From positions 392,020 to 427,019 of the forward strand of contig QEOQ01000312.1 in NCBI GenBank assembly GCA_010279815.1: a stretch of DNA of 35,000 nt, given 5' to 3'. Shown piece after piece: positions 19,985 to 29,413 of the stretch. The position numbers and the translations under genes were made by a program. The stretch is from Brachionus plicatilis. Taxonomy: Eukaryota > Rotifera > Eurotatoria > Ploima > Brachionidae. How positions within the stretch are numbered: the first letter of the stretch is position 1; each line of letters opens with the position of its first letter. The notes beneath the pieces were generated by a model. The model was given only the letters and a program-made list of their open reading frames with translations. It was not told the DNA's origin and did not search any database.

Positions 19985-20310
19985 ACGAGTAAGGACTTTG
20001 ACTTGCTTCAAATATATAAAAATTACAAGTCATCAATTTTTTTGTATCTTGATTTTTTATATATTTTTTATCTTGTTTAATTTATTTCTAAAATTTTTTA
20101 AGCGCAAATATTTTTGTTTTTTAGTAATAAATTCACTTAAAAAGAAAATGACAACTATGTGAATTGTTTAAAAAATCATGTATCAATAATTTTATTTTTT
20201 CTCGAATAAAAAAATTCAATACTTATAATTTTTTTATATATTTTAATTCTATTCTTAAAACAAGTCAAAGTCCCGACTTGCACTTGACTTTTGACTTTTA
20301 TACAACTCTG
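19985..20310. mobile_element. hAT-like MITE, copy G, left end lost
   Basis: The right terminus GACTTTTATACAACTCTG ends at 20310, preceded by AAGTCCCGACTTGCACTTGACTTTT. AAGGACTTTGACTTGC near 19991 could be the left subterminal block. The left terminus is not recognisable. Confidence 0.5.
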
Positions 20311-20913
20311 CTTATAACAAAAAATTATAGTAAAATAACGAATTTTTCTCCGTTTGTCTATAAACTTGGGCCAAGCAAAATTTTATTTTTAGATTTTTAT
20401 CTTTCGAAATTTTTGTTCGAGATTATGTCACCCGACAATTATAAATGGCACACTTCTTTTTCGAATTTTAAAAATCAATAACATTGAATTAAATGTGAAT
20501 GAAAGAAATGTTCACATAAAAATCTGAAATTAAAAAAATAAGCAATTATACAAACTAATTTAACAAAACTTTTAATAAACATTTGAATTAAGTAATTATT
20601 TAAAAGTGGTATTATTATTTATTATTGTTTATTTGGTTATTTTTTTACTAGTTTGACTGAAAAATAAAAGCAGTGTAGATGATCATCTAGATGCAGTAAT
20701 CTCTGTGTCAGGTCGGAGAAATTGCTAAAAAAAGGTACTGGTGAAGGAGATGAGCGCCTCCCCATTATCCGCTAGGACAGAAAGGGTCATATTTTTATTA
20801 TTTATTATTTAAAAGTAAAGTCGAATAAATAATTTTTAAATAAAATTAAAAGACTAATTTATTTAAAAAAAATTCATTTAATAAAAAGGCAAATTCAACA
20901 AAAAAATTGGAAT
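20311..20913. other. Spacer with a GC-rich island of unknown nature at 20675-20785
   Basis: Most of this spacer is AT-rich. The island at 20675-20785 is far richer in G+C. It starts with the palindrome AGATGATCATCT and includes GGAGATGAGCGCCTCC, which can form a GGAG/CTCC-stem hairpin. It ends before AT-rich short repeats (TATTATTTATTATTT). A hairpin followed by short tandem repeats resembles the 3' tail of some LINEs or a SINE, but I cannot assign it. No tRNA or hammerhead core is visible. Confidence 0.45.
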
Positions 20914-21837
20914 CTATTTCAAAGTTATACTTCCCCTCGAAGTTTTTCCAGTTAAACTAAAAATTAATTTTTTTAATTTTTTTATTTTCTTAAATAAAAT
21001 TTCACCTTTCAAGATTGTTATTCTTCCATTCATTGTAGTCTCTAGGACGTTCTTGTTGATAATGATTTGACATTAATTTGAGCATAGTTGTCGTACTCTC
21101 ACTTAAATTTATACTTTAATAAAAAACTACTAATAAAAAAAAAAGTTTTACTTATTTTTTTGTTTGAGGCCTAAATTAAGATATTCTTGTCGATTTGAAT
21201 TCGATTTCATTTTAACTGGATTCAAATAATTTCTCAATTGACCATATTTTCTAGGCTCTTCAATAGTCTCATGCCTTAATTGAATTAACTTAAAAAAAAT
21301 TTAATTTCCAAAATCGATTATACTTTGCCATTTGTTTTTTGATAGACTGGTCCATTTTGTGTTCTCTGACTCTCAAATCGGCAGCATTTGATTTATCCTG
21401 ATGAGCAAACCATGCTGGTACTTGAAACTCATAAGGACTAAAATAAAATTTAAATTAATTTATCTTTTTTTCATTGAGTTTAATAAAAAATAATTGATTT
21501 ACTCATTATCTTCTTTTTTTTCAGTGACAACCTCGGTCAGCATGTCCGTCCACCATGAAGGAATGGGATACCCTACTGGTTCTTGAGGATTCTCCTTGAC
21601 TCGATGAATCAAAAGGTCTTGTCTACCACCCAACTTGGATAATTTAACAAATTCACTGTCAGTGTCTTTGAACCAAATAGTTTGTTGTTTATTTATTTCT
21701 TCCTCGGTGTCCATGATTCCATTCAAATAAGGAATATTTGATGGCTGAACAGTGGGAACTATTGGACGCTTTTCGTTTTTGAGTGGTGCATGTACGTACC
21801 AAATTTCGTCTTCTGGCTTACGGTGGGAAATCGACAT
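20914..21837 (-). CDS. C7orf57-like protein, five exons
   Basis: Coding exons are complement(join(20914..20956, 21006..21113, 21152..21274, 21324..21437, 21503..21837)), 240 residues; human C7orf57 has 295. All introns are GT-AG, 38-65 bp, and every join keeps frame. The family match rests on exon 1: the block W-F-K-D-T-D-S-E-F-V-K-L-S-K-L-G-G-R-Q-D-L-L, followed by a proline-containing stretch ending P-S-W-W, corresponds to a block beginning [21 protein letters not shown] in the vertebrate protein. Exon 2 continues PYEFQVPAWFAHQ. No enzymatic domain, signal peptide or membrane segment is seen. The molecular role is unknown. Its divergent neighbour is an axonemal gene (SPAG16), and a palindromic X-box lies 132 bp upstream of this start, both of which suggest a ciliary job. 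The acceptor of exon 3 is the second AG (at 21275-21276); the nearer one gives a stop. Confidence 0.85.
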
Positions 21838-21968
21838 TATGATTCTTTTAACTTAAGAACTGTTATTTTTCAATTTTCTCAATTACTTTTTTTACTAAAA
21901 AATATGCTCAAGAATATCTTAAATTTCAAATTGCAATTTTTTCTATTTGAAGCTTTGGTATAGAAATA

Positions 21969-21982
21969 GTTTCCATGGAAAC
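21969..21982. promoter_or_regulatory. Perfect palindromic X-box (RFX binding site)
   Basis: GTTTCCATGGAAAC is a 14-bp perfect palindrome matching the RFX X-box consensus (two GTNNCC half sites around AT). It lies 132 bp from the C7orf57-like ATG and 193 bp from the SPAG16 ATG, in the shared 337-bp promoter. RFX factors activate ciliary genes across animals through such sites. Confidence 0.8.
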
Positions 21983-22174
21983 ATGGAGCATAAAAAAAAG
22001 AAAGAAAAAAGCATCAATTCAGATTTTTTATGTTTATGTAAATCTAAAATTATTAGTAGGCTCACTCTTTGTTTCAAAGGACCCGTAGAAACTTTCACTG
22101 GACCCTTCCAGATTTAAATTTTGAAAAATCGAATGATACTTTACTAAAATTAAACAGATACATAAAAAATAACA

Positions 22175-25100
22175 ATGGCAACTGTTCAGCCAGCCCTTAA
22201 AATGGATCTATTAAAAAAGCAATCAGCCCATGAAATTCCAAGAATCGACTTGTACAAGATCGACAATGTTCCTTATTTTATAGAAAGTAGGTTTGATTGA
22301 AGACCAAGAATAAATATCAAATCTTTCTTTTATTTAAGAGGAATTTATTAGAGATATTGATGATGATTTTGTTTATGAAGAAGTTCCTGTTGAGGATTTT
22401 TATGAAAATGGTAAACAAAATTTATTCTATAAATTAAACAAATTAAACTTTATAAAATTATTCATTTAGAAAATGAGGAAAATTTTGATTTAGCAATTTC
22501 GAAGCTCGATGACGGCTCAAAAGATAAATTGACGGTAGCAACGCCTCCTAGAGCTGACTTACACGTTATTCCAGAGACCACCGATGACTTTATTAGAAAT
22601 TTTTTGGTCAAATTAAACTTACTGAAAACACTGAACGCATTTCAGAACGAATGGTACGAACATGTTCAGTCTGGTAAGCTAAAAGCTGACGAAACCGGAA
22701 CTGTCCCCGATATTTACGCCAAAAATCAGCAGTTGACTGATCAAGTAAAATTTTTGCAGCTCGAAGTTGACCGATTTAAAAAAGCAGCAGAGTAAAAATT
22801 TAAAAAAAAAGAAAATTTTTTTAAATATTTTTTTTCTTCAGAAAAGCAAAAGAAGAATATGTCAAGATGAAAAAAGAGAGAGACTATCACCGAATGCATC
22901 ACAATCGGGTTGCGCAGGAAAAGAATAAATTGATAACTGATCTAAAGAGATTAAAATTGCACTATGAGACCTACGAACCTTTGCTAAAAAATATGAAAGA
23001 TAAATATGAAGGCGCAATCAGAGACAAGATCGTAAATCAACTCGAAAGAGACAGAGCAATGGCAGAATTAGGCGCAATTAAGTCAAATGAAAACATATCA
23101 CCAAGTAATTTTACTTAAACATAGCGAAAATTGAAGCATTTTTAAAAGATTCTTTTAAGACTTTATCTTAAGGTTTTTTAAAGTTTTATCTTAATTATCT
23201 TCAAAGATTTTTAAGATAAAACAATTTAAAAATTCAATTTAATTTAAAAAATTTAACAATTCGATTTAATTTAAACTTTTTAAGAATATTAGAGNNNNNN
23301 NNNNNNNNNNNNNNNNNNNNNNNNNNNNNNNNNNNNNNNNNNNNNNNNNNNNNNNNNNNNNNNNNNNNNNNNNNNNNNNNNNNNNNNNNNNNNNNNNNNN
23401 NNNNNNNNNNNNNNNNNNNNNNNNNNNNNNNNNNNNNNNNNNNNNNNNNNNNNNNNNNNNNNNNNNNNNNNNNNNNNNNNNNNNNNNNNNNNNNNNNNNN
23501 NNNNNNNNNNNNNNNNNNNNNNNNNNNNNNNNNNNNNNNNNNNNNNNNNNNNNNNNNNNNNNNNNNNNNNNNNNNNNNNNNNNNNNNNNNNNNNNNNNNN
23601 NNNNTTTAAAAGTAGTCAAAAAACTTTAGTTTTTCTTTCACTTAAAAAATTGAAGAAAAAATTTTAATCCAATTTAATTAAAAAGAGGAAAAAATTGACA
23701 AAAAGGAGCTTGGTCCAACTCAAAAACGACTGCTCGATTACCGTAATGGCGAAAAATTGCTAAAAGAAGAAATGAGCAAAAAAAAGCCAGAAGAGCCATT
23801 TATTAAAAATCGACATCCAAAAGTAAATAAAAAAAATTAAATCATTATTTTATTTTATTTAATATTTATTCAAGGACAGTGAATTTCCACCTGAGACTGG
23901 TCTCAATCCCTATTTGAATCGACTTAAAGAGGACGCTCACAATTTGACCAGCATCCGTCTGTCTCAGACAATCCAGGCTCATAATTTACCTATTAGTTCG
24001 TAAGTTGCTCTAAATCAATTAATTCTTTTAATTTAAAATATTTAAAAAACAATAAGAATTGCTATCCATCCGCGCAAAATGATAGCTGTTACTACCAGCG
24101 ACGATAAAACATGGAAAATGTGGACTATTCCTGACGGTCAAATGATCATGCGAGGCGATGGTCACACCGATTGGGTGTCCGGCTGTGACTTTCACCCAAA
24201 GTATTTTTAATCTATTATTTTTGAGTAATTTGGAAAAAAAAAAATAATTAATTTTATTCTAGTGGTAAAATGTTGGCCACAAGTAGTGGTGATTCGACTG
24301 TTAAAATATGGAATTTCGAAAAGCAAAAATGCATGCATACATTTACAGATCACTTGCAAGCTGTATGGGATGTTAGCTGGCATTCATGCGGAAACTTTTT
24401 AGTTTCTGCATCCAGAGACAATACTGCCAAAGTTTGGGACTTGAATAGCTTGAGATGCCGATACACTTTGAGAGGACATGCAGATGCGGTTAATTCTGTC
24501 GAATTCTTACATTTTTCAAATATTGTCTTAACTGGTTCAGCTGATAAGACCATATCGCTATGGGACGCTAGAACTGGTCTTGTTGCTCATACTTTCTATG
24601 GTCATATGAATTCTGTCAATCATGCTACATTTAATTTGAGAGTAAGCTTAACTTTTTTTTAATCCAAAATTAAGGCTTATTAAATTAAATAAGAATTACA
24701 AGCATTTTAAAATGATTAAAATAACTGCTATTTGTTTTTTTGACTAAATTTCAATTTTAACTAAGAGTAAAAATTAATTTTTTGGTCTAAAAATAAATTA
24801 AAGGCATTAATTTTTGCCCTAACAAAAAAGTTTAAAAGATATTTAAATTCTAAATTGCCTATTTGATGACAACGTTTTCTTTTTTGGATTCAATTTATTT
24901 TTAGAGTCTAGATTAATTTATTTTGGGTTCGATTGGTCACCAAATTTAGTGAAGAATCATAAATCCACATATTTAAATTAGAAAGTAAGATTTCATTAAA
25001 AAAAGAGTTTGGAAAATTTTTTTGTCTAATATTTAATTTAATTTTAAATTTTAAATCTAAATTATTCAATTTTTGAGATGATGAAAGCAATTGAACTGTT

Positions 25101-26166
25101 CCAATCTCACTAGGTCTAGGTTTATTTAGTATTTTTAGAAATTTTTAAAATAAAATTTGATATAAATATTTTTTTAGGCGAATTATTTTAATGTCTGAAA
25201 ATTAATTTTTATTTTTTTGAAACGCAAGTAAAAAGTTAAGTATTAGTGCATATAAAATTTAGTCGAAAAAATTTATTAATAAAAACACAAATTATAACAG
25301 GATAATTAATAAATAATTGATACTTTTTTTTTCAGTTAGAATGTAATTTTTTATTTAAAAATTTTTAATTTATTATGAAAAATAAAAAAATAAATTGAGA
25401 ATTTAATTTTTAGTTTTGATTCTCCTGTACTTTTGATAAATCAATAATATTAATAAATTTATACTCATCATTTTTTACACTTTATCACAGTTTTACTTTT
25501 TTTTTAACCTCATGACTTAGGTTTTGAACCTATAATCATTGCTAAAAACTTTTTATGAACAGATAAGACATTCTGACTCTAATAAATTGATAACAAATAA
25601 ACTTTTTTTCAGCATTGTTGAAAATAAAAATAAAATTAAAAACAAATCAATTTTATGATTGAAAAATAAAGTTATTTTTTGTAATCATAAATTCTATTAA
25701 AAAAGAATATAAAGTCGGTTTTGTTTCAATTTTTTGTCAATTTTTTGTGTAAATTTTAGGGTGATACTCTTGCTTCGTGCGATTCAATGGGTATTGTTAA
25801 ACTTTGGGATGTCAGAAAAATAGCAGTGACTGAATCACATGACTTTGGACCATATTCGGCAAATAGTGTAGCTTTTAACCCATTGAGTAAGACTTAAATC
25901 TTAACCTTTATCCATATAAAAAATTTTAAATACCTAGGTACTATGATAGTGGTTGCTAGTGATGATGGCTCTTTAAAATCATTCAATATTCAATCCCAGC
26001 AAGTAAGTCTAACAAGATTTTTAATCAATAAAAAAATTTAATTTAATTTTATCAGCTAACACCGCTGGCAGCTCATGAAGACGCAGTAAATTGCGTCAAC
26101 TTTGATTTGAATGGTTCGTATATTCTTAGTGGAGGCTGTGATAACACTTTGAGAGTTTGGTCATAG
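22175..26166 (+). CDS. SPAG16: Sperm-associated antigen 16 / PF20 axonemal WD40 protein, eleven exons
   Basis: Coding exons are join(22175..22286, 22339..22410, 22470..22791, 22842..23104, 23686..23822, 23875..23999, 24057..24200, 24263..24641, 25760..25886, 25938..26002, 26056..26166), 618 residues; human SPAG16 has 631. SPAG16/PF20 sits on the central apparatus of motile cilia and flagella and is needed for motility. Exon 3 holds a LisH-like helix (DDFIRNFLVKLNLLKTLNAF). Exons 3-4 form a coiled coil with HHNRVAQEKNKLI and DLKRLKLHYETYEP, strong PF20 hallmarks. Residues about 340-618 carry seven WD40 repeats: examples are SDDKTWKMW, SGDSTVKIWNF, SRDNTAKVWDL, SADKTISLWDA, DSMGIVKLWDV and a last CDNTLRVWS. 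Intron 4 contains the assembly gap; the flanking exons join in frame, but a small exon hidden in the gap cannot be excluded. Intron 8 is 1118 bp, the rest about 50-60 bp. Confidence 0.95.
23295..23604. other. Assembly gap (310 N)
   Basis: Run of N inside SPAG16 intron 4. The sequence just before it is low-complexity, with inverted AAGATAAAAC/TTTTATCTT-type pieces, which may explain the gap. Confidence 1.
24642..25759 (+). other. SPAG16 intron 8, expanded
   Basis: Donor GTAAGC and acceptor ATTTTAG. Very AT-rich. I see no exon, no clear transposon terminus and no ORF with a recognisable motif in it. Confidence 0.6.
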
Positions 26167-26187
26167 AAATGCAAATTTTTCTTAAAT

Positions 26188-26236
26188 TTTATTTATGGTT
26201 TAAATTTTTTAAATTTTTTAAATTTATTAAATAAAA
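26188..26236. terminator. Overlapping poly(A) signals of SPAG16 and the OVCA2-like gene
   Basis: The plus-strand signal AATAAA for SPAG16 lies at 26231-26236. The minus-strand signal (TTTATT as written) for the convergent hydrolase gene lies at 26188-26193. The transcripts should therefore overlap tail to tail; the two stop codons are only 76 bp apart. Confidence 0.6.
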
Positions 26237-26242
26237 ATTAAT

Positions 26243-26926
26243 CTAAATTTTTTTACAATTACAGTAATCTATCATTTCTTTTAAAAATTCTGAATAGACT
26301 ATTATATCATTTTTTTTCGCCGGAACAAAATGTCCCAATTCATGTAGATACACTTTTGGGTCTTTGAAATATTCGCTAAGTACTAGGGCTTTATTGTAAT
26401 CGACCAGTTTATCACATTTTCCTATTATATGAAGAGAGGGAAGATTGATTTTGCGAGTTGGATCATAAAATTTATCAAGCTCATTTTGAGTACTTTTACT
26501 AGTTGCTGCAATGATGGCGAATTTGAATTTAACATTTGGAATAAGGTTGGATTTTTGTTCATCGGTTAAAAGTTTAGATAAAACAGCTACCATTGTTGCA
26601 CCTTGACTAAAACCCCAAATGCCGTCAAAAGGTCCTTTTTCGCAGAACACTTCATCTAAATGCCTAATGCTTTTTTCAAAGTCTTGCTCGTAATCAAATT
26701 TGCATCCAGGCTCTTTTAAGTACCAACATTTTTCTTTAATTTCTTGTTCCTCATTTTGATTAAATCTGTACTCTTTTGGAATATCATGAAAGGCTTCACA
26801 ATAAACTAATTCTGCTAAATTTTTTAGATTTTTTCTCAATCCACCCGTTTTGTCTCGAAAAATGTATTCATTTTGACGGTAACCGTGAATCATTAGAATG
26901 CGCAGTGGTTTTACAATCTCCATCAT
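26243..26926 (-). CDS. OVCA2/FSH1-family serine hydrolase, copy 1
   Basis: 227 residues, no introns, about the length of human OVCA2. It is an alpha/beta hydrolase of the FSH1/OVCA2 family; family members act as esterases on acyl esters, but the natural substrate here is unknown. Visible motifs are ILMIHGYRQNEYIFRDKTGG near the N-terminus (10-29), where the HGYRQ segment follows the first strand, and the nucleophile elbow GFSQGA with Ser107. IIGKCD supplies the likely acid Asp172, and GHFVP the catalytic His199, so the triad is complete. No signal peptide is seen; it is probably cytosolic. M1 and M2 are adjacent (ATGATG) and either may start. It is a diverged paralogue of the gene at 28613-29374 on the same strand, 1.7 kb away. 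It is convergent with SPAG16. Confidence 0.9.
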   Translation of the reverse strand: MMEIVKPLRILMIHGYRQNEYIFRDKTGGLRKNLKNLAELVYCEAFHDIPKEYRFNQNEEQEIKEKCWYLKEPGCKFDYEQDFEKSIRHLDEVFCEKGPFDGIWGFSQGATMVAVLSKLLTDEQKSNLIPNVKFKFAIIAATSKSTQNELDKFYDPTRKINLPSLHIIGKCDKLVDYNKALVLSEYFKDPKVYLHELGHFVPAKKNDIIVYSEFLKEMIDYCNCKKI

Positions 26927-28612
26927 AAAAAAACAAACATTTTAAAGTACCAAAGATGTAAGATTTATATGGATTTGTAAATATTTATTTCACTGTTCAT
27001 TTTTGTAATTTTTTTTGGTCTAAAATTGACAGCCTCTAAAGATTTGATCTGCCTGAAATTATTGATAATAAAATATATTAACCATTTATAAAGGAATTAA
27101 ATTATAAAAAATCAAATTGAATTGATTGAGTCATATTTTTCTTAATTTCAAATTTAAACTAAAAACATTTTTAAAAAAATGAAAAATTATTTTTGAATAA
27201 AGAGCACCTATCTTAATTTCTGTTAATTTAATTGATTTGTATTTTAAAGACAGAAATTTTAATAATTATAAAACAAACTTTGAAACATTTATACAAAATG
27301 AATAAAAAAAAAAGCTCTTTTGATTTGTTGCTTCTAGAATGTTAAAGTAAAAAAGCAAGTGCATTAAATTTTTTATAATAATTAAATTATTTTTAAAAAA
27401 ATTCAGTCAAAAATTTAATTTTTTATTGAATTTAACAATATTAACAAATTCTTTGACTTAAAGTTCCGTTTTTAATGTCAATGATAAAGAAAAATTAATT
27501 TTACAATAATATTTTAATTTCAAATCTAGACCTTAATCTAAAATTAAAAACTTTCACAGTAAAGCCTTTCCTGTATAAATATTGATTATCTAATATTTTG
27601 AACAGAGTAGGTCAAAAGTAAAAGTTAAGCTTAAACTTTAACTTTAAATTTTTTTTAAGATTTTGACTCAAGTCTAAAAAATTAAAAAGGTCTTTTTTTC
27701 ATTAAAATTCTGTTTTTTGACGCACTTCGCTGATATCTCAATAGTGCAACATCATATTATCTTTTAGAATTAAAATTATCATTTTTTTCATCATATCTTT
27801 AAGAACATAATTAGTATGTCATTACTGAGGACTTAGTTTTTGGAAATGAAATTTTCTTGACAAAAAAAAGCTTTGTCGCTTTATTAGAGCAGAATTCGAA
27901 GTAAAAAGCAAAACAGATCATTTTTTTTCTTAATTTAATTTTGGACTAGTTTAATTGATTTCTATTTTAAAGGCAGAAATCTTAATAATTGTAAAGGAAA
28001 ATTTTTTTTTCTAACCATTTTATTTTTTTCTCACCAAAAAAAATTGGTTTTGTGAAGTTAAGTATAAAATAACAGAACAAAGTGTGAAAAAATTGAAAAA
28101 TTTTTTTTCTAAAGGTTAAAATTAATTCTGTGAATGCAGAATGGTGCAACATTCAAAGTTGCATCAACTGTTAAAGTCTGATAATGATGTGCAAAATCTC
28201 TGCAAAATGCACTACGCTCGATTATATTGAAATTTAATTTCTGATAAATCTTGATATTTGATGCAACTTTGAATATTGCACTAAGTTGCATTTACAGAAT
28301 TAAGTTTGAACATTTAGAAAAAAAGCTATTCAATTTTTTTACTTTTTTTTTCGTTCTTTTTATCATTTTGTACTGAATTTCTCAAAACCAAAAAAATCAT
28401 GTTTCCAAAATATATAAAAAAATTTTTTTAACATACGAAAAACTTTTCAATATTAAAACTATTCTTAAATACAAAAAATCACTTATGTTCCAATAAACAT
28501 TTATATAATTTAATAAGAATAAAAAGCTCTTAGTTAAAAATTCAACATGATTTTTAAATCATGATCAAAAATATTAATAAAAACCCTTTTTAATATGATT
28601 AAAAAAAATTAA
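26927..28612. other. Spacer between the two hydrolase paralogues
   Basis: AT-rich, no gene recognised. A block of about 45 bp (TTAATTGATTTNTATTTTAAAG, then CAGAAAT and TTAATAATT) occurs twice in direct orientation, near 27227 and 27951. A decayed AAGTTAAGC/ACTCAAGTC segment near 27600-27680 recalls the hAT-like MITE. The TTAA-flanked MITE at 28126-28299 lies here. Confidence 0.55.
28126..28299. mobile_element. TTAA-flanked MITE, 174 bp
   Basis: The termini TTCTGTGAATGCA and TGCATTTACAGAA are inverted copies, and the inverted match extends about 40 bp (left ATTCAAAGTTGCATCAA, right TTGATGCAACTTTGAAT). TTAA flanks both sides (28122-28125 and 28300-28303), the target duplication of piggyBac-type elements. 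It contains AAAGTCTGATAATGATGTG, also found after the LINE relic at about 18995. Confidence 0.75.
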
Positions 28613-29374
28613 TTACTGAATTGAATCTAAAAATTGAATAATCGAATTTTTTGCTTCCGCATTGGTCGGTACAAAATGTCCTCCTGAGTGTTCAAAAATT
28701 TTTGGTTCAACAAAATAATCTAATAAAGTAATTGACATTTCTTTTGGTATAACTCTGTCGCTTTCACCCATAATATGAAGAGTTGGTACTTGAATTTTTT
28801 TTTCATAGTAAGAATTATGCTGACTCTGTCTACTTTTGAATCCAGCAACTAAAATAGCAAATTTAAATTTAATATTTTTAAACTTATGCTCGCTAGTTTC
28901 ATTAATTTTTGATATCTGGCATAAAATTGAGCCTATACAGGCTCCTTGACTAAAGGCTAAAATTCCGTCAAATGGACCTTGGCTCTCAAAAACTTTATCC
29001 AAATGCTCTAAACTTTGTTCGAATCCTAGATCACAACCAGTGTGTAATAATGCATTATATTGCCTATCATCAGAGCTAAACCACCAGCCTTTGTCTTCTC
29101 CATTAACTTGGTCAATATCTAAATTTTCACAGTCTAATTTTTGAACAGTATGACACGCTTCACAGAACACAAATTCAGCATAATTTTTCAATGACTTTCT
29201 CAATCCTCCGGTCTTTTCTCTGAATGCTTTTTCAGTCTGACGGTATCCATGAATCATGAGAATTTTTTTTAAAACTTTTTTAGCTTTTTGTGAATTATTT
29301 TTTACAGACATTCTAATTAAAAGATTAGAAAAAAATAATAAAATTTTTTTAACAAGATGTGTATTTAATTTCAC
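28613..29374 (-). CDS. OVCA2/FSH1-family serine hydrolase, copy 2
   Basis: The open frame gives 253 residues from the first ATG (29374). An inner ATG at 29311 (M22, MSVKNNSQ) gives 232, closer to the family length. I favour the inner start, because TTTTAATTAG, a good splice acceptor, ends two bases before it, and the extra 21 residues would then be leader. Motifs, numbered from the first ATG: ILMIHGYRQTEKAFREKTGG (38-57), AFSQGA with nucleophile Ser142, IMGESD with Asp206, and GGHFVP with His233. The hydrolase triad is intact. The substrate is unknown. Compared with copy 1 it has an insert around residues 80-110. It lies directly downstream of AAGAB on the same strand, with a gap of 39 bp to the outer ATG. 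Confidence 0.9.
   Translation of the reverse strand: MKLNTHLVKKILLFFSNLLIRMSVKNNSQKAKKVLKKILMIHGYRQTEKAFREKTGGLRKSLKNYAEFVFCEACHTVQKLDCENLDIDQVNGEDKGWWFSSDDRQYNALLHTGCDLGFEQSLEHLDKVFESQGPFDGILAFSQGACIGSILCQISKINETSEHKFKNIKFKFAILVAGFKSRQSQHNSYYEKKIQVPTLHIMGESDRVIPKEMSITLLDYFVEPKIFEHSGGHFVPTNAEAKNSIIQFLDSIQ
29312..29330 (-). promoter_or_regulatory. Candidate trans-splice acceptor before hydrolase copy 2
   Basis: On the minus strand a T-rich tract is followed by CTAATCTTTTAATTAG, with the AG at 29314-29313 two bases before the inner ATG. There is no room for an upstream coding exon, because AAGAB ends about 100 bp away. That makes a spliced-leader acceptor or an outron plausible. Confidence 0.4.
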
Positions 29375-29413
29375 ATCATAAAATGAACAATTAGATTAAA
29401 AAGAGAAAAAAAT

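Noticed and set aside
20164..20481. 105-codon plus-strand ORF.
   Set aside because: It runs through the right end of MITE copy G, so its apparent length comes from repeat sequence.
20690..20790. Possible hammerhead ribozyme in the GC-rich island.
   Set aside because: The CTGATGA and GAAA core elements are not present in the needed order.
25508..25560. tRNA-like string with TAGGTTTTGAACCTA and TCATGA/TTATGA ends inside SPAG16 intron 8.
   Set aside because: Too short for a standard tRNA, no D arm or anticodon stem that fits; only an armless mitochondrial-type fold could be forced.
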